A stretch of 64,000 bases of DNA from Otariodibacter oris (GCF_009684715.1 NZ_CP016604.1:759262-823261); one strand, 5' to 3'. Shown: positions 37,256-48,334, counted from the stretch's first letter. Translations and numbers: made by a program. The notes: generated by a model not told the origin, from the sequence alone.

Positions 37256-37384
37256 GGCTAGCGAGTATATATGATTTATCATGAATTGGAAAGGTTAGCG
37301 GAAATATCGAAGAAAAGTAGTTTTAAGAAAAATAAAGGCGGGGAAATTCCCGCCTTGTTTCATTAGTTTTGGTTGGTTTGAATA

Positions 37385-38068
37385 TTATAAATAGAACTTC
37401 TCAACAAAGTTTAATTTATCATCAAGTTTTAAAACTAATGGTTGACCAGTAGGAATTTCAAAATCCATGATGTCTGCATCAGAAATATTCATGATGTGTT
37501 TTGCTAATGCACGAAGTGAGTTACCGTGTGCAGTAACAAGTACACGTTTACCAGAAAGCAGTGCTGGAGCAATTTGATCTTCCCAGAATGGTAATACACG
37601 TTCTAATGTTACTTTTAAGTTTTCACCATCTGGTACAACATCAGCAGGTAAATGTGCATAACGACGATCGTTATGTGCAGAGTTAGGATCTTTAGGGTCT
37701 AATAATGGTGGCAATACATCATAAGAACGACGCCAAATATGCACTTGTTCATCACCGTGTTCTTCAGCAGCCGCTTTTTTATCTAAGCCTTGTAATGCAC
37801 CGTAGTGACGTTCATTTAAACGCCAGTTTTTAACTTGTGGAATCCATAATTGGTGAGATTCTTCCAAAACGATATTACAAGTTTTGATTGCACGTGTTAA
37901 AACAGAAGTGAAAGCGATATCGAATTCATAACCTGCATCAAGTAATTTTTTACCTGCTGCTTTTGCTTCTTCAACACCACGTTCTGTTAGATTGACATCA
38001 CGCCAACCAGTGAATAAGTTTTTTGCATTCCATTCACTAAAACCGTGACGAATAAATACCAATTCCAT
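37385..38068 (-). CDS. gpmA: 2,3-bisphosphoglycerate-dependent phosphoglycerate mutase
   Basis: Glycolytic enzyme interconverting 3- and 2-phosphoglycerate. 227 residues, the size of the short dPGM. The catalytic His is in [18 protein letters not shown] near residue 8-11, the second His is in [11 protein letters not shown], and [13 protein letters not shown] and RRSYDVLPP are family blocks. Phe in RHGF where E. coli has Glu is normal for this family in Pasteurellaceae. Ribosome site TAGGAG. Monocistronic. Confidence 0.96.
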   Translation of the reverse strand: MELVFIRHGFSEWNAKNLFTGWRDVNLTERGVEEAKAAGKKLLDAGYEFDIAFTSVLTRAIKTCNIVLEESHQLWIPQVKNWRLNERHYGALQGLDKKAAAEEHGDEQVHIWRRSYDVLPPLLDPKDPNSAHNDRRYAHLPADVVPDGENLKVTLERVLPFWEDQIAPALLSGKRVLVTAHGNSLRALAKHIMNISDADIMDFEIPTGQPLVLKLDDKLNFVEKFYL

Positions 38069-38344
38069 AAGTTCTCCTATTTAATAAAGTTAATTGATTT
38101 CGAAAACTCGCTCTTTATAGCAAAAAATGGCTTTTTTTGAAATATACAAAGTAGATTCTTTGCAAGAAAGCTGATTTTTAGCAAATTATTGATAAATAAA
38201 TAGAGGGTATTGTCTGGAATTGCAAAAAATTACGGGTAACCGACCGCTTTCTTCTTCATTTTTAGCGAATTTCAGGTACAATCCATCGATTATTTTTCTT
38301 TTATGATAAACCTAACAAATAGGACATTTACTGCCCTTATGAAC

Positions 38345-40138
38345 ATGCAGAATATTCGTAACTTTTCAATTATTGCACATATCGACCACGGTAAATCGAC
38401 ACTTTCAGATCGATTAATTCAAACCTGTGGTGGATTATCAGATCGTGAAATGGCGGCTCAAGTTCTTGATTCAATGGATTTAGAACGTGAACGTGGTATT
38501 ACTATTAAAGCACAAAGTGTAACCCTAAATTATAAAGCAAAAGATGGGGAAACTTATCAGCTTAACTTCATTGATACTCCAGGACACGTGGACTTTTCTT
38601 ATGAAGTATCTCGCTCTTTAGCGGCTTGTGAGGGGGCGTTATTAGTGGTTGATGCGGGGCAAGGCGTTGAAGCACAAACCCTTGCTAACTGTTATACCGC
38701 AATCGAAATGGATCTTGAGGTTGTGCCAATTCTTAATAAAATTGATTTACCTGCGGCAGAGCCAGATCGAGTAGCAGAAGAAATCGAAGATATCGTGGGT
38801 ATTGATGCTGCCGATGCGGTACGTTGTTCTGCAAAAACAGGGCAGGGTATTGAAGAAGTTTTAGAAGAAATTGTCGCTAAAATTCCAGCGCCTGAAGGTG
38901 ATCCTGAAGCTCCATTACAAGCATTGATTATCGACTCTTGGTTTGATAACTATTTAGGTGTCGTTTCACTGGTTCGTGTGAAAAATGGTGTGATCAAAAA
39001 AGGCGATAAGATTAAAGTGATGAGTACTGGACAATCCTACAATGTGGATCGTTTAGGTATCTTTACACCAAAACAAATTGATACAACCGAATTAAAAACA
39101 GGTGAAGTAGGTTGGGTTGTATGTGCGATTAAAGATATTTTAGGAGCGCCAGTAGGGGATACATTAACCTCTCACCATCACTCTGCAACGACAGCATTAC
39201 CGGGCTTTAAAAAAGTTAAACCACAAGTTTATGCAGGTTTATTCCCGATCAGTTCAGATGATTATGAAGCCTTCCGAGATGCGTTAGGCAAGCTCAGTTT
39301 AAATGATGCATCACTTTTCTATGAACCGGAAAATTCAACGGCGTTAGGCTTTGGTTTCCGTTGCGGATTCTTGGGCTTATTGCACATGGAGATCATTCAA
39401 GAACGATTAGAGCGCGAATATGATCTCGATTTAATTACCACTGCACCGACCGTAGTGTATGAAGTGGAACAAACCAATGGGGAAGTAGTCTATATTGACA
39501 GCCCATCGAAACTTCCACCATTGAGCAACGTGGCAGAAATTCGTGAACCAATCGCAGAATGTAATATGCTTGTTCCTCAAGAATATTTAGGTAATGTGAT
39601 TACACTTTGTGTAGAAAAACGTGGTGTTCAGACCAACATGGTTTATCACGGTAACCAAATTGCATTAACCTATGAAATCCCAATGGGCGAGGTGGTGCTT
39701 GATTTCTTCGATCGCTTAAAATCCACCTCTCGTGGTTATGCTTCATTGGATTATGCATTCAAGCGTTTCCAAGCGGCAGATATGGTACGCGTCGATATTA
39801 TGATCAATGGTGATCGTGTTGATGCGTTAGCCTTGATTGTGCATAAAGCGAATGCGCCTTATCGTGGTCGTGAATTAGTGGAAAAAATGAAAGAATTGAT
39901 TCCACGTCAGCAATTCGATATTGCTATTCAAGCTGCGATTGGTAACCATATCATTGCACGTTCAACCGTAAAACAATTGCGTAAGAACGTATTAGCAAAA
40001 TGTTATGGTGGGGACGTGAGCCGTAAGAAGAAACTATTACAAAAACAAAAAGAAGGTAAAAAGCGCATGAAGTCTTTGGGTAACGTTGAAGTGCCACAAG
40101 AAGCATTCTTAGCAATTTTACATGTAGGTAAAGATTAA
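38345..40138 (+). CDS. lepA: elongation factor 4 (LepA)
   Basis: Translational GTPase that back-translocates stalled ribosomes. I start at 38345 ([20 protein letters not shown]), which aligns with the H. influenzae protein; an ATG two codons earlier (38339) is equally possible and the TTATGATAA region upstream is not family-like. G1 [10 protein letters not shown]2 region [11 protein letters not shown]3 [13 protein letters not shown]4 NKIDLPAA. The C-terminal LepA-specific domain ends [17 protein letters not shown]...LHVGKD. 597 residues. First gene of lepA-lepB-rnc-era-recO. Confidence 0.95.
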   Translation: MQNIRNFSIIAHIDHGKSTLSDRLIQTCGGLSDREMAAQVLDSMDLERERGITIKAQSVTLNYKAKDGETYQLNFIDTPGHVDFSYEVSRSLAACEGALLVVDAGQGVEAQTLANCYTAIEMDLEVVPILNKIDLPAAEPDRVAEEIEDIVGIDAADAVRCSAKTGQGIEEVLEEIVAKIPAPEGDPEAPLQALIIDSWFDNYLGVVSLVRVKNGVIKKGDKIKVMSTGQSYNVDRLGIFTPKQIDTTELKTGEVGWVVCAIKDILGAPVGDTLTSHHHSATTALPGFKKVKPQVYAGLFPISSDDYEAFRDALGKLSLNDASLFYEPENSTALGFGFRCGFLGLLHMEIIQERLEREYDLDLITTAPTVVYEVEQTNGEVVYIDSPSKLPPLSNVAEIREPIAECNMLVPQEYLGNVITLCVEKRGVQTNMVYHGNQIALTYEIPMGEVVLDFFDRLKSTSRGYASLDYAFKRFQAADMVRVDIMINGDRVDALALIVHKANAPYRGRELVEKMKELIPRQQFDIAIQAAIGNHIIARSTVKQLRKNVLAKCYGGDVSRKKKLLQKQKEGKKRMKSLGNVEVPQEAFLAILHVGKD

Positions 40139-40161
40139 TAAATAGGATAAAGTGAGTAGAG

Positions 40162-40214
40162 AAGCGGTAGGATGTTATTATTTTTTTCAAAAATAATACA
40201 GGATCTCACCGCTT
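40162..40214. repeat. intergenic inverted repeat between lepA and lepB
   Basis: Outer arms AAGCGGT (40162-40168) and ACCGCTT (40208-40214) enclose a second stem TATTATTTTT/AAAAATAATA. It looks like a folded pair of degenerate uptake signals and would form a large hairpin in RNA. Confidence 0.7.
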
Positions 40215-40249
40215 AATTTACTTTAACTTCCAGTGTTAAGGAGTCAACA

Positions 40250-41212
40250 ATGGCAAATTTAGTGCCAATTATTTTTATTGCTATATTATACGGCGCTTGG
40301 CGAGTATTAGATTCAATGCAATTACCTAATACGATCTCGATCATTTTAGTTACGCTTGTGATTATTTGTGGTGCTTTTGCTGGGTTTTATAAATTTAGTG
40401 CAAATCCACGTCGTCAGGCAAAAATAGCGCGTGAAGAAAAGCGTTTAGGTAGAGAATTAACAGACGAAGAATTGAAAGAAATTCAGCCACGTTCAGCGAT
40501 TGGTGAATTTTTTGCTTCACTTTTTGGGGTGTTATTCTTTGTAACAGTATTACGTTCATTCATTTTAGAGCCATTTCAAATCCCAAGTGGTTCAATGGAA
40601 CCTACCTTACGAGTAGGGGATTTCCTCGTAGTAGAAAAGTATGCCTATGGCATTAAAGATCCAATTTGGCAAACAACTTTGATCGAAACAGGTAAACCTC
40701 AACGTGGAGATGTGGTAGTATTTAAAGCACCAGAGCAACCGAGTGTGGACTATATCAAACGTGTGATTGGTGTTGGCGGTGATACAGTAAAATATGATTT
40801 CTTAACCCAAGAGCTGACAGTGATTCATGGCGATACAGGTGAAGTTGAGCATCTTCAATATAGTCAAGGTAAGCCAAATCCAGAGTTTTTCTATCACGGT
40901 GAAATGCAAGTTGAACGTACAGAAACAGGTGATGTAACTCATCAAATCTTGAATAATCCGTATCCGTTTAATTATGAACCTTACTTCTTTAAACAAGAAG
41001 GTCAAGAACCAGGTGTTTGGGTTGTACCTGAAGACGAATATTTCGTGATGGGTGATAACCGTGATAACAGTGAAGATAGTCGTTTCTGGGGCTTTGTGCC
41101 AAATAGAAATTTTGTGGGTAAGGCAACATTTATTTGGTTGAGTTTAGATAAAAAAGCTAATGAATACCCAACAGGATTACGCTTTGATCGTATTTTTACC
41201 TCAATTAAATAG
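40250..41212 (+). CDS. lepB: signal peptidase I
   Basis: Inner membrane protease that removes signal peptides from exported preproteins. 320 residues. Two N-terminal membrane helices (about 3-20 and 28-46) and a third near 88-105. Catalytic serine is S115 in IPSGSMEPTL and the general base lysine is K170 in DYIKRVIGVGGD. The C-terminal box GDNRDNSEDSRFWGFVP is complete. Ribosome site AAGGAG. It lies between lepA and rnc as in E. coli. Confidence 0.96.
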   Translation: MANLVPIIFIAILYGAWRVLDSMQLPNTISIILVTLVIICGAFAGFYKFSANPRRQAKIAREEKRLGRELTDEELKEIQPRSAIGEFFASLFGVLFFVTVLRSFILEPFQIPSGSMEPTLRVGDFLVVEKYAYGIKDPIWQTTLIETGKPQRGDVVVFKAPEQPSVDYIKRVIGVGGDTVKYDFLTQELTVIHGDTGEVEHLQYSQGKPNPEFFYHGEMQVERTETGDVTHQILNNPYPFNYEPYFFKQEGQEPGVWVVPEDEYFVMGDNRDNSEDSRFWGFVPNRNFVGKATFIWLSLDKKANEYPTGLRFDRIFTSIK

Positions 41213-41309
41213 TGACGATAAACAAGGTGGTGAGTAACCACCTTGTTTCCAATATAACAATTTCTATATTAACAACTTAACAAAAATAGGATAATTCATC
41301 ATACATATC

Positions 41310-41981
41310 ATGCAATTAGAACGATTACAGAAAAAATTAGGTTACCAATTTTCTAACCTTGATTACCTCCAACAAGCATTAACGCACCGCAGTGCTGCAT
41401 CTCATAACAATGAACGCCTTGAATTTTTGGGCGATTCCATTCTTAATTTTGCGATTGGCAAAGCCCTATACGAAAAATTCCCCAAATCAGATGAAGGTGA
41501 ATTAAGCCGAATGCGTGCTGCTTTAGTCAAGGAGCATACTTTAGCGGTTGTAGCTCGTCAGTTTGAATTAGGTGATTACTTAAAATTAGGTGCGGGTGAG
41601 TTGAAAAGCGGAGGATGTCGTCGTGAATCTATTCTTTCCGATTGTGTAGAAGCGATTATTGCTGCGATTTATCTCGATAATGGTATGAATAAAGCGATTG
41701 AGCGTATTTACGATTGGTATAAGGACTTACTTGCAAATATGAAACCAGGTGAGGCTCAAAAGGATCCGAAAACACGTTTACAAGAATTTTTACAAGGTAG
41801 AAGACTCAGCTTACCTGAATATGAAGTAATTGATATTAAAGGTGAAGCGCATAATCAAATGTTTAAAGTGAGCTGTAAAGTTGAGAAGTTACCTGAAATT
41901 GTGATTGGGATAGGTACAAGCCGTCGTAAAGCAGAACAACACGCAGCTGAACAAGTTATTGCAAAGCTAAATATTAAGTAA
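41310..41981 (+). CDS. rnc: ribonuclease III
   Basis: Double-stranded RNA endonuclease for rRNA and mRNA processing. 223 residues. Signature [17 protein letters not shown] near residue 35-52 holds the catalytic Glu and Asp, with [14 protein letters not shown] for the second acidic cluster. C-terminal dsRNA-binding domain from about 150 ([12 protein letters not shown] ... [18 protein letters not shown]). Weak ribosome site. In operon with lepB and era. Confidence 0.95.
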   Translation: MQLERLQKKLGYQFSNLDYLQQALTHRSAASHNNERLEFLGDSILNFAIGKALYEKFPKSDEGELSRMRAALVKEHTLAVVARQFELGDYLKLGAGELKSGGCRRESILSDCVEAIIAAIYLDNGMNKAIERIYDWYKDLLANMKPGEAQKDPKTRLQEFLQGRRLSLPEYEVIDIKGEAHNQMFKVSCKVEKLPEIVIGIGTSRRKAEQHAAEQVIAKLNIK

Positions 41982-41993
41982 CACAAAATTAGC

Positions 41994-42047
41994 AAGCGGT
42001 TAGATCCTAATAATTTTTTGCAAAAAATAGAGTTAAACTCACCGCTT
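41994..42047. repeat. intergenic inverted repeat between rnc and era
   Basis: AAGCGGT (41994-42000) and ACCGCTT (42041-42047) enclose the palindrome ATTTTTTGCAAAAAAT. Same architecture as the element between lepA and lepB. Confidence 0.65.
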
Positions 42048-42090
42048 ATTTTATTATTATTCGTGCTAATAAAGCGCATAGAGAAATTAA

Positions 42091-42993
42091 ATGACAGAAC
42101 AAAAAACATATTGTGGCTTTATTGCCATTGTAGGTCGTCCTAACGTAGGCAAATCAACATTATTAAATAAAATTTTAGGGCAAAAGATTTCGATCACTTC
42201 ACGTAAAGCGCAAACAACTCGTCACCGTATTTTAGGGATTAAAACGGAAGGCGCTTATCAAGAAATTTATGTAGATACTCCAGGACTGCATATTGAAGAA
42301 AAACGTGCGATTAATCGTTTAATGAATCGTGCAGCAAGTAGTGCGATTAGTGATGTTGATTTAGTCATTTTTGTCGTTGAAGGCACAAAATGGACTGACG
42401 ACGATGAAATGGTATTAAATAAATTACGTGGTACTAAAGTACCCGTGGTATTAGCAATTAACAAAATTGATAATGTGAAAGAGAAAGAGGAATTACTCCC
42501 TCACATTATTAAATTAAGTGAAAAATTCCCATTCAAAGAAATCATTCCAATTTCAGGGCAACGTGGTAAAAACGTACATATTTTGGAAAAATTTGTTAGA
42601 GAATCGCTTAAAGAAGGGATTCATCATTATCCTGAAGATTATGTCACAGACCGTTCGCAACGCTTTATGGCATCCGAGATTATTCGTGAAAAATTAATGC
42701 GTTTTATGGGTGAAGAATTACCTTATTCGGTTACCGTTGAAATTGAGCAATTTAAAACGAATGAGCGTGGCACTTATGAAATTAACGGATTAATTTTAGT
42801 TGAACGTGAAGGTCAGAAAAAAATGGTAATCGGACAAGGCGGACAAAAAATTAAGGTAATCGGTACAGAAGCTCGCTTAGATATGGAACGCTTGTTTGAT
42901 AATAAAGTCCATTTAGAGCTTTGGGTTAAAGTTAAAGCAGGTTGGGCTGATGATGAACGAGCCTTAAGAAGTTTAGGCTACATTGATGAGTAA
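42091..42993 (+). CDS. era: GTPase Era
   Basis: Essential GTPase for 16S rRNA maturation and 30S assembly. 300 residues. G1 GRPNVGKST at about 15-23, G2 [10 protein letters not shown]3 DTPG, G4 NKID. The KH RNA-binding domain is C-terminal with [15 protein letters not shown]. Follows rnc and precedes recO by 23 bases, the classical cluster. Confidence 0.96.
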   Translation: MTEQKTYCGFIAIVGRPNVGKSTLLNKILGQKISITSRKAQTTRHRILGIKTEGAYQEIYVDTPGLHIEEKRAINRLMNRAASSAISDVDLVIFVVEGTKWTDDDEMVLNKLRGTKVPVVLAINKIDNVKEKEELLPHIIKLSEKFPFKEIIPISGQRGKNVHILEKFVRESLKEGIHHYPEDYVTDRSQRFMASEIIREKLMRFMGEELPYSVTVEIEQFKTNERGTYEINGLILVEREGQKKMVIGQGGQKIKVIGTEARLDMERLFDNKVHLELWVKVKAGWADDERALRSLGYIDE

Positions 42994-43016
42994 TTTTAAC
43001 TAATCTTAATCACAAT

Positions 43017-43739
43017 ATGAGTGAACAGTGGCAACGTGGTTTTGTTTTACACCGTAAAAATTATAGTGAAACGAGCTTACTTGTAGATTTTTTTACTGAA
43101 AATGATGGTCGTATTACATTACTTGCTAAGGGTGCAAGAAGACCTCGTTCGCCACTTAAAGCTGTATTACAACCTTTCACCCCCCTTCTATTAAGATGGA
43201 CGGGAAAAGGGGAGTTGAAAACCTTAACCAAAGCTGAGCCAGTTTCGTTAGCTTTACCCCTTAATACCATTTCCTTATATAGTGGGTTTTATGTTAATGA
43301 AGTGCTATCTCGAGTACTAGAACATAACACTGCCTATCCTGATTTATTTCAAGATTATCTACAATGCATTACTCATTTAGCGGTAAAGGCAGAAAATATC
43401 GAACCTATTTTGCGTACTTTTGAATTTAAAATCTTACAAGCGCTCGGTTACGCAGTAAATTTTACACATTGTGCTGCAACAGGTGAAAATGTTTCCCCTA
43501 CAATGACTTATCAGTTTTATCAAAATGAAGGCTTTATTGCCTCATTACTCCAGAATAACCAAACTTTTTTAGGCAAAGATTTACTGGCATTTTCTTGCTT
43601 AGACTTTTCAGAAAAAAGTACCCAACAAGCCGCAAAACGCTTTACTCGCATGGCATTAAAACCTTATTTAGGGTCTGCTCCATTAAAAAGTCGGGAATTA
43701 TTCCAAGCCATTTTGCCAAGTCGTATAAAGAGTGCCTAG
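43017..43739 (+). CDS. recO: DNA repair protein RecO
   Basis: Recombination mediator that loads RecA on SSB-coated DNA with RecR. 240 residues. The N-terminal OB fold holds [24 protein letters not shown] and [17 protein letters not shown]. The helical remainder contains [13 protein letters not shown]. The zinc-binding cysteines found in some RecO proteins are not all present, which is usual for this branch. Convergent with metX with only seven bases between stops. Confidence 0.94.
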   Translation: MSEQWQRGFVLHRKNYSETSLLVDFFTENDGRITLLAKGARRPRSPLKAVLQPFTPLLLRWTGKGELKTLTKAEPVSLALPLNTISLYSGFYVNEVLSRVLEHNTAYPDLFQDYLQCITHLAVKAENIEPILRTFEFKILQALGYAVNFTHCAATGENVSPTMTYQFYQNEGFIASLLQNNQTFLGKDLLAFSCLDFSEKSTQQAAKRFTRMALKPYLGSAPLKSRELFQAILPSRIKSA

Positions 43740-43746
43740 TTCCACT

Positions 43747-44823
43747 TTATTTTGAGATTCCTTGCTTAATCATAGGGGCAAAGAATTCATAATCAATCAG
43801 AAAAGCATCATGCCCAAATACTGAATAAATTTCATAGAATTCAACCGGTATGCCTGCCATTTCAAGTTCTTGTTTACTTTGTCTTATATCATTTACTTTA
43901 AAGAGTTGGTCGCTATTTACTCCGACTAAGGTATAGCGTGCCTTAATTCTTGAAAGAGCGTCTTGGCGGTTTTCAAAGCCCAATGCTGGATCATATAGAT
44001 CGAGTGCGCGCAGTAAGCGTAAATAACTGTTGGCATCAAATCGAGAAAGAAATTTTTCACCTTGATAGCTCAAGTATGATTCAACTTGGAAATGGTCGCC
44101 ATAAAATTCACTGCTACGCTTTGTTTCTCGTCCAAACGCTTTGGTCAATTGTATATCGGTACGATAGGTTAGCATGCCGAGCATTCTCGCTATTTTCAAT
44201 CCTTTTTCAGGAGGCGCTTTATGATAGTAATCGCCCCCATTAAAGTTAGGATCATGAATAATGGCTTGTCTCATTATATGATTAAAGCCAATCGCTTCAG
44301 CACTGAGTGAGAGAGTAGAGCAGAGATTGACAATATTATCCATAAAATCGGGATAATATATTCCCCATTGCGTAGCTTGCATTCCACCAAAAGAGCCACC
44401 GACTACGGCTTTTAAATGAGGGATTGCTAATTGATCAAGTAATGCTTTTTGTACTTTTACAATATCTTGGATGGTAATAATAGGAAATAGGCTGCCATAT
44501 TGTTTATTGGTATCGGGATTGATTGATGCGGGGCCTGTTGTTCCCTTACAGCCTCCTAATACATTAGAGCAAATAAAAAAATATTTATCGGTATCAAAGG
44601 CTAATCCAGATCCAATAAAGTTTTGCCACCATCCTTTATTATCTGATTCTATATCGAGATAAGGCTCTGAATCTCCCGTTAATGCATGGCAAAGCAGTAT
44701 TGCATTAGATTTATCTTCATTTAGTGAGCCGTAAGTTTGATAAGCCACAGTAATTGATGATAGTGATCCACCAAGTACTAGATTTAAGGGCTTATCAGCA
44801 AAAAGAGTAATAAAATTTGCCAT
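43747..44823 (-). CDS. metX: homoserine O-acetyltransferase
   Basis: First committed step of methionine synthesis by the acetyl route: homoserine plus acetyl-CoA. Start at 44823 ([20 protein letters not shown]) after GAGGATCGG gives 358 residues; an ATG eight codons upstream lacks a ribosome site. Alpha/beta hydrolase fold with nucleophile Ser144 in [15 protein letters not shown], oxyanion region [11 protein letters not shown], and the catalytic His in [10 protein letters not shown] at the C-terminus. Controlled by a run of four MET boxes 73-104 bases upstream. Convergent with recO. Confidence 0.94.
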   Translation of the reverse strand: MANFITLFADKPLNLVLGGSLSSITVAYQTYGSLNEDKSNAILLCHALTGDSEPYLDIESDNKGWWQNFIGSGLAFDTDKYFFICSNVLGGCKGTTGPASINPDTNKQYGSLFPIITIQDIVKVQKALLDQLAIPHLKAVVGGSFGGMQATQWGIYYPDFMDNIVNLCSTLSLSAEAIGFNHIMRQAIIHDPNFNGGDYYHKAPPEKGLKIARMLGMLTYRTDIQLTKAFGRETKRSSEFYGDHFQVESYLSYQGEKFLSRFDANSYLRLLRALDLYDPALGFENRQDALSRIKARYTLVGVNSDQLFKVNDIRQSKQELEMAGIPVEFYEIYSVFGHDAFLIDYEFFAPMIKQGISK

Positions 44824-44895
44824 CCGATCCTCAATATTAATAAACAATTTTATTGGTAATTAACTTATAGAAGATTAAATTCTTTGTCAATAAAT

Positions 44896-44927
44896 AGATG
44901 GCTAAATGTCTAAACTTCTAGACTTCT
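44896..44927. promoter_or_regulatory. array of four MET boxes (MetJ operator)
   Basis: Four contiguous 8-base units resemble the MetJ consensus AGACGTCT. The best are AGACTTCT (44920-44927) and AAATGTCT (44904-44911); the others are one more mismatch away. MetJ binds tandem MET boxes cooperatively. The array is 73 bases upstream of metX and 69 bases upstream of the divergent DMT transporter gene, so it may control either or both. Confidence 0.75.
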
Positions 44928-44995
44928 TTTATTTAAACTTGCAATTTTAGATAGCTAATATATTCTATGCCAATCTTATTTACTCCCTTATAGTT

Positions 44996-45898
44996 ATGCA
45001 AAATCATCAACCAATTAAAGGCGCTATAGCGATTATTAGTGCAGGCGTTTTGTTTGCAGGGGTTAATACACTTATCCCAAAATTAACCTCTGTTTCTTCT
45101 ATTGATGCGAGTGTTGTTGCTCTCGTTCAGTACTTAGCGGCATTTTTATTTTTAATGCCAAGTATGGTAAATGCGGGTTTTTTCCAATCATTAAAAACAC
45201 AGCATTTTGGGCTACATTGTATAAGAGTGTTCTTATCGGCTATTGGTATACAATGTTGGACAATGGCGTTAGCGCACCCGATCCCTATTTGGCAAGGTAT
45301 CGCATTATTAATGACCTCCCCCCTATTCGTTACTATTGGTTCAGGTTTGATTCTTAAAGAAAAAGTAGATAAAAAGCGTTGGATTGCGACTTTTCTCGGT
45401 TTTGTTGGTGCTATGATTATTTTAGAACCGTGGTCAGAAGAGTTTGATTGGATTGTCTTACTACCTGTTGCTGCAGCATTCTTCTGGGCAGGCTATTCAT
45501 TAATGGTGAAAAAATTATCATCAGACGATTCACCAACCACAATGGTTGCTTATTTATTTATTTTGATCACGCCATTTAATCTTTTGATTGCAATGACTAA
45601 TTTAAGCCCAACAGGCTTTAGCATGCCATCTTTTAGTGATTTTGGTTTTCTTATTTTACTAGGGTTCTTAACTGCTCTCGCTCAGCTAGCGGTAGCAAAA
45701 GCGTATAATTTAGCAGATGCTTCTTATATTCAACCCTTTGACTTCATCAAATTGCCTTTGAATGTATTAGCAGGATGGCTTGTTTTTAATTGGGTTCCAC
45801 CAGGTAAATTATGGCTTGGTGCTGCTATCATTATTGGTGCAACGATGTATATTACTCACGCAGAAACAAAATTAGCTAAAAATTCTGATGGTCAATAA
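44996..45898 (+). CDS. EamA/DMT-superfamily transporter
   Basis: 300-residue inner membrane protein with ten predicted helices in two EamA repeats (about 8-140 and 150-290), for example LFAGVNTLIPKLTS in the first and AAAFFWAGYSLMVKKL in the second. Drug/metabolite transporters of this family export or import small metabolites. The substrate is unknown. Its promoter region is shared with metX and contains the MET boxes, so a link to methionine or a related sulphur compound is possible but unproven. It overlaps the next gene by 11 bases. Confidence 0.85.
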   Translation: MQNHQPIKGAIAIISAGVLFAGVNTLIPKLTSVSSIDASVVALVQYLAAFLFLMPSMVNAGFFQSLKTQHFGLHCIRVFLSAIGIQCWTMALAHPIPIWQGIALLMTSPLFVTIGSGLILKEKVDKKRWIATFLGFVGAMIILEPWSEEFDWIVLLPVAAAFFWAGYSLMVKKLSSDDSPTTMVAYLFILITPFNLLIAMTNLSPTGFSMPSFSDFGFLILLGFLTALAQLAVAKAYNLADASYIQPFDFIKLPLNVLAGWLVFNWVPPGKLWLGAAIIIGATMYITHAETKLAKNSDGQ

Positions 45899-46583
45899 GC
45901 AAAAAAATGTAGATAAAGAAAAAGTCACTTTGTTGAGTAAAGTGACTTACTTTATGCCTAAACTCATTAAGTTGATAATTAGTGGAGGTATATCATTTTT
46001 TTGTCTAATGTTATTGATTGATATGTCAATAGGTTATTTAGTCAAAGATCGAATTTATACCAATATAGAAGATTTACCTTATCGAGAATATGCACTGGTA
46101 CTTGGTACAGCAAAATATTATCCTTCAGGATCACCTAATTTGTATTATAAATATCGATTAGATGCAACCCAACAAGTATATGATAATGATAAAGTAAGCT
46201 ATTTTTTAATGAGTGGAGATAATTCAACCGCCTACTATAATGAACCTAAGGTAATGACTTCAGACTTGCAGAAATTGGGAGTACCAAATACGCTTATAAA
46301 GCAAGACTATGCGGGCTATAATACGTTAGATTCTATAGTTAGAGCAGATAAAGTATTTGATTTGTCGCCCTTTACGATTATTTCACAACGTTTTCATTGC
46401 GAGAGGGCATTATTTATTGCGAAATTTTATGATATTGACGCGATCTGTTTTGTGGCACAGTATCCTGAAGAGCATTATAAAGTCAGAATTCGAGAGTTTT
46501 TTGCAAGAACGGCTATGCTAATTAATCTTATTATAGGTGTTCAGCCGACTACATTAGAAGAATCTAAAATTACTGAACTATAA
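45888..46583 (+). CDS. sanA: SanA/YdcF-like DUF218 membrane protein
   Basis: 231 residues with one N-terminal membrane helix (about 29-50) and a DUF218 domain: YALVLGTAKYYPSGSPNLYYKYRLDAT, SGDNSTAYYNEP and YAGYNTLDSIVRA, then the SQRFHCERALFIAKFYDI block. These are the SanA family signatures. SanA influences envelope permeability and vancomycin resistance in E. coli; the biochemical role is not known. The start overlaps the DMT transporter gene; a later ATG at 45954 is also possible. Confidence 0.85.
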   Translation: MVNKQKNVDKEKVTLLSKVTYFMPKLIKLIISGGISFFCLMLLIDMSIGYLVKDRIYTNIEDLPYREYALVLGTAKYYPSGSPNLYYKYRLDATQQVYDNDKVSYFLMSGDNSTAYYNEPKVMTSDLQKLGVPNTLIKQDYAGYNTLDSIVRADKVFDLSPFTIISQRFHCERALFIAKFYDIDAICFVAQYPEEHYKVRIREFFARTAMLINLIIGVQPTTLEESKITEL

Positions 46584-46587
46584 AAAT

Positions 46588-46630
46588 AAGCGGTAAGTTT
46601 AAATGTAAGTATTGAAAATAAGTTTACCGC
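46588..46630. repeat. intergenic inverted repeat between sanA and the NhaC-family gene
   Basis: GCGGTAA (46590-46596) pairs with TTACCGC (46624-46630) in the gap between convergent genes. It belongs to the same AAGCGGT-type hairpin family seen elsewhere in the window. Confidence 0.6.
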
Positions 46631-46652
46631 CTCTTTTAGTTTTTTAGTTCAG

Positions 46653-48185
46653 TTATTTTTGTTTAGATTTAAATATTATGATAAATATAGCAAGCAATAT
46701 TGCTGTTCCAATAAAACTTAATAAAGCAGACTTAGTAAATCCTAATATCAAATATCCAATCATGGTTGCAACAGCAACAACCAAAGCATAAGGTAATTGA
46801 GATGTTACATGATCAATATGATTACATTGTGCGCCGGTAGAAGAAAGAATAGTTGTATCTGAAATTGGTGAACAATGATCTCCACAAACAGCCCCAGCCA
46901 TTACAGCTGATAATGATGGAAGTAATAAACTAGGATCAGCATTAGCTGCCATTGCCGCAGCAATTGGTAACATAATACCAAATGTTCCCCAACTCGTTCC
47001 TGTAGAAAATGCCATAAAACTTCCTAACACAAATAAGATAGCAGGCAAAAATGCTGGATTAATCGTATCTGCAACGAGTGTAGAAAGGTATTTACCTGTT
47101 TGCATATCGCCTACAATACCGTTAATAGTCCAAGCAAAAAATAAAATAAGAATTGCACCACTCATTGATTTTGCACCGATAAGATAAGATGAGGTGTATT
47201 CTTTAATATTTATTTTTTTATCAAACATAATAAGTAATGATGCGATAATAAGAGAGCTTATCCCACCAACAACGAGAGAAATACCTACGGTTGTATTTTC
47301 AAATGCCCCTAAAATATCAAAAGGTTTTCCACTTTCGGCTAATGCTTGGTTACCTGTTATCATCATCATAGTAACAGTTCCAACAATAAGTACAACGATA
47401 GGCAGAATAAGGTTACGGACTTTTCCTTCTGTATTTGAGTCCATATTTGAATGTTTGAATTTATCGTCTGCTAATGCTTCTTTTTCAAAACGCACCATAG
47501 AACCAATATCTAAAGTGTAGTAAGAAACTATAAATACCATAATGATAGAAAAAATGGCATAAAAATTCATTGCACTCATTGTCATAAAAGCGCCTAAAGG
47601 AGAGTATTCTGTTATGCTATAGGTCGCAAGTAATCCAGCTACTAATGTAATAATATAAGCTCCCCAGCTAGAGATTGGCATTAATACACACATTGGTGCT
47701 GCAGTAGAATCTAAAATATAAGCGAGTTTAGCTCTAGATATTTGAAATTTGTCGGTAACTGGGCGGGCAATAGCACCTACTGCAAGACTATGAAAATAGT
47801 CATCAATAAAAGTAAAGAAGACAAGGGAGGCTGCCATTAGTTTTGCACCTCTTCTACCTTTAATATGATTTTGGGCCCAAGAAGCAAACGCCTGGTTGCT
47901 ACCAGAGATACTAAGTAAAGCGGTAAGTATACCCAGCAAAATTAAGAATAGAATAATATTAATGTTATTTGAATTTAGTCCATCTTCACCATAGACTAAA
48001 GACAATATATTATTTTTTAAGTGGATTATGGCATCAATGGGGTTACCATTGTTAAGCATTAATGCCCCAGCTATAATACCAATACTTAAAGATATAATTA
48101 CTCTTCGCGTGAATATTGCAAGTAGCAGTGCAAGTAGTGGTGGAACCACTGACCAAGCTGATGTTGAATAATCAATTAAATTCAT
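46653..48185 (-). CDS. lysW: NhaC-family transporter, probable lysine transporter LysW
   Basis: 510-residue inner membrane protein of the NhaC Na+/H+ antiporter superfamily, about 11 to 12 helices. Family blocks include FFTFIDDYFHSLAVGAIARPVTDKF, STAAPMCVLMPISSWGAYI and CGDHCSPISDTTILSSTGAQCNHIDHV. A lysine riboswitch lies in its leader, so the cargo is very likely lysine, consistent with the LysW group proposed from riboswitch comparisons in gammaproteobacteria. Ribosome site AGAGG. Substrate is inferred from regulation, not from the protein itself. Confidence 0.85.
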   Translation of the reverse strand: MNLIDYSTSAWSVVPPLLALLLAIFTRRVIISLSIGIIAGALMLNNGNPIDAIIHLKNNILSLVYGEDGLNSNNINIILFLILLGILTALLSISGSNQAFASWAQNHIKGRRGAKLMAASLVFFTFIDDYFHSLAVGAIARPVTDKFQISRAKLAYILDSTAAPMCVLMPISSWGAYIITLVAGLLATYSITEYSPLGAFMTMSAMNFYAIFSIIMVFIVSYYTLDIGSMVRFEKEALADDKFKHSNMDSNTEGKVRNLILPIVVLIVGTVTMMMITGNQALAESGKPFDILGAFENTTVGISLVVGGISSLIIASLLIMFDKKINIKEYTSSYLIGAKSMSGAILILFFAWTINGIVGDMQTGKYLSTLVADTINPAFLPAILFVLGSFMAFSTGTSWGTFGIMLPIAAAMAANADPSLLLPSLSAVMAGAVCGDHCSPISDTTILSSTGAQCNHIDHVTSQLPYALVVAVATMIGYLILGFTKSALLSFIGTAILLAIFIIIFKSKQK

Positions 48186-48307
48186 AAAACCTCTAGGATT
48201 GTTTTGATAATAAAATAATAGCCAAACAAAGAAAGAGATCTACTGAAAATCTTATTAAAGACAAGGAAGGGATAAATGCGAAAACCCTAGCCTAAACAGT
48301 AGCGCTC

Positions 48308-48333
48308 CATAAGGTAAAAATGGTTACCTTATG
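48308..48333 (-). promoter_or_regulatory. hairpin directly 3' of the lysine aptamer
   Basis: CATAAGGTAA and TTTACCTTATG form a strong stem directly after the aptamer in the transcript. It has no T tail. The start codon is still about 120 bases away, so the switching mechanism is not obvious. Confidence 0.5.
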
Positions 48334-48334
48334 A

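Noticed and set aside
37385-38068. GpmA with Phe where E. coli has Glu in RHGES, suspected loss of function
   Set aside because: From memory, H. influenzae GpmA also reads RHGFSEWN, and both catalytic His are present.
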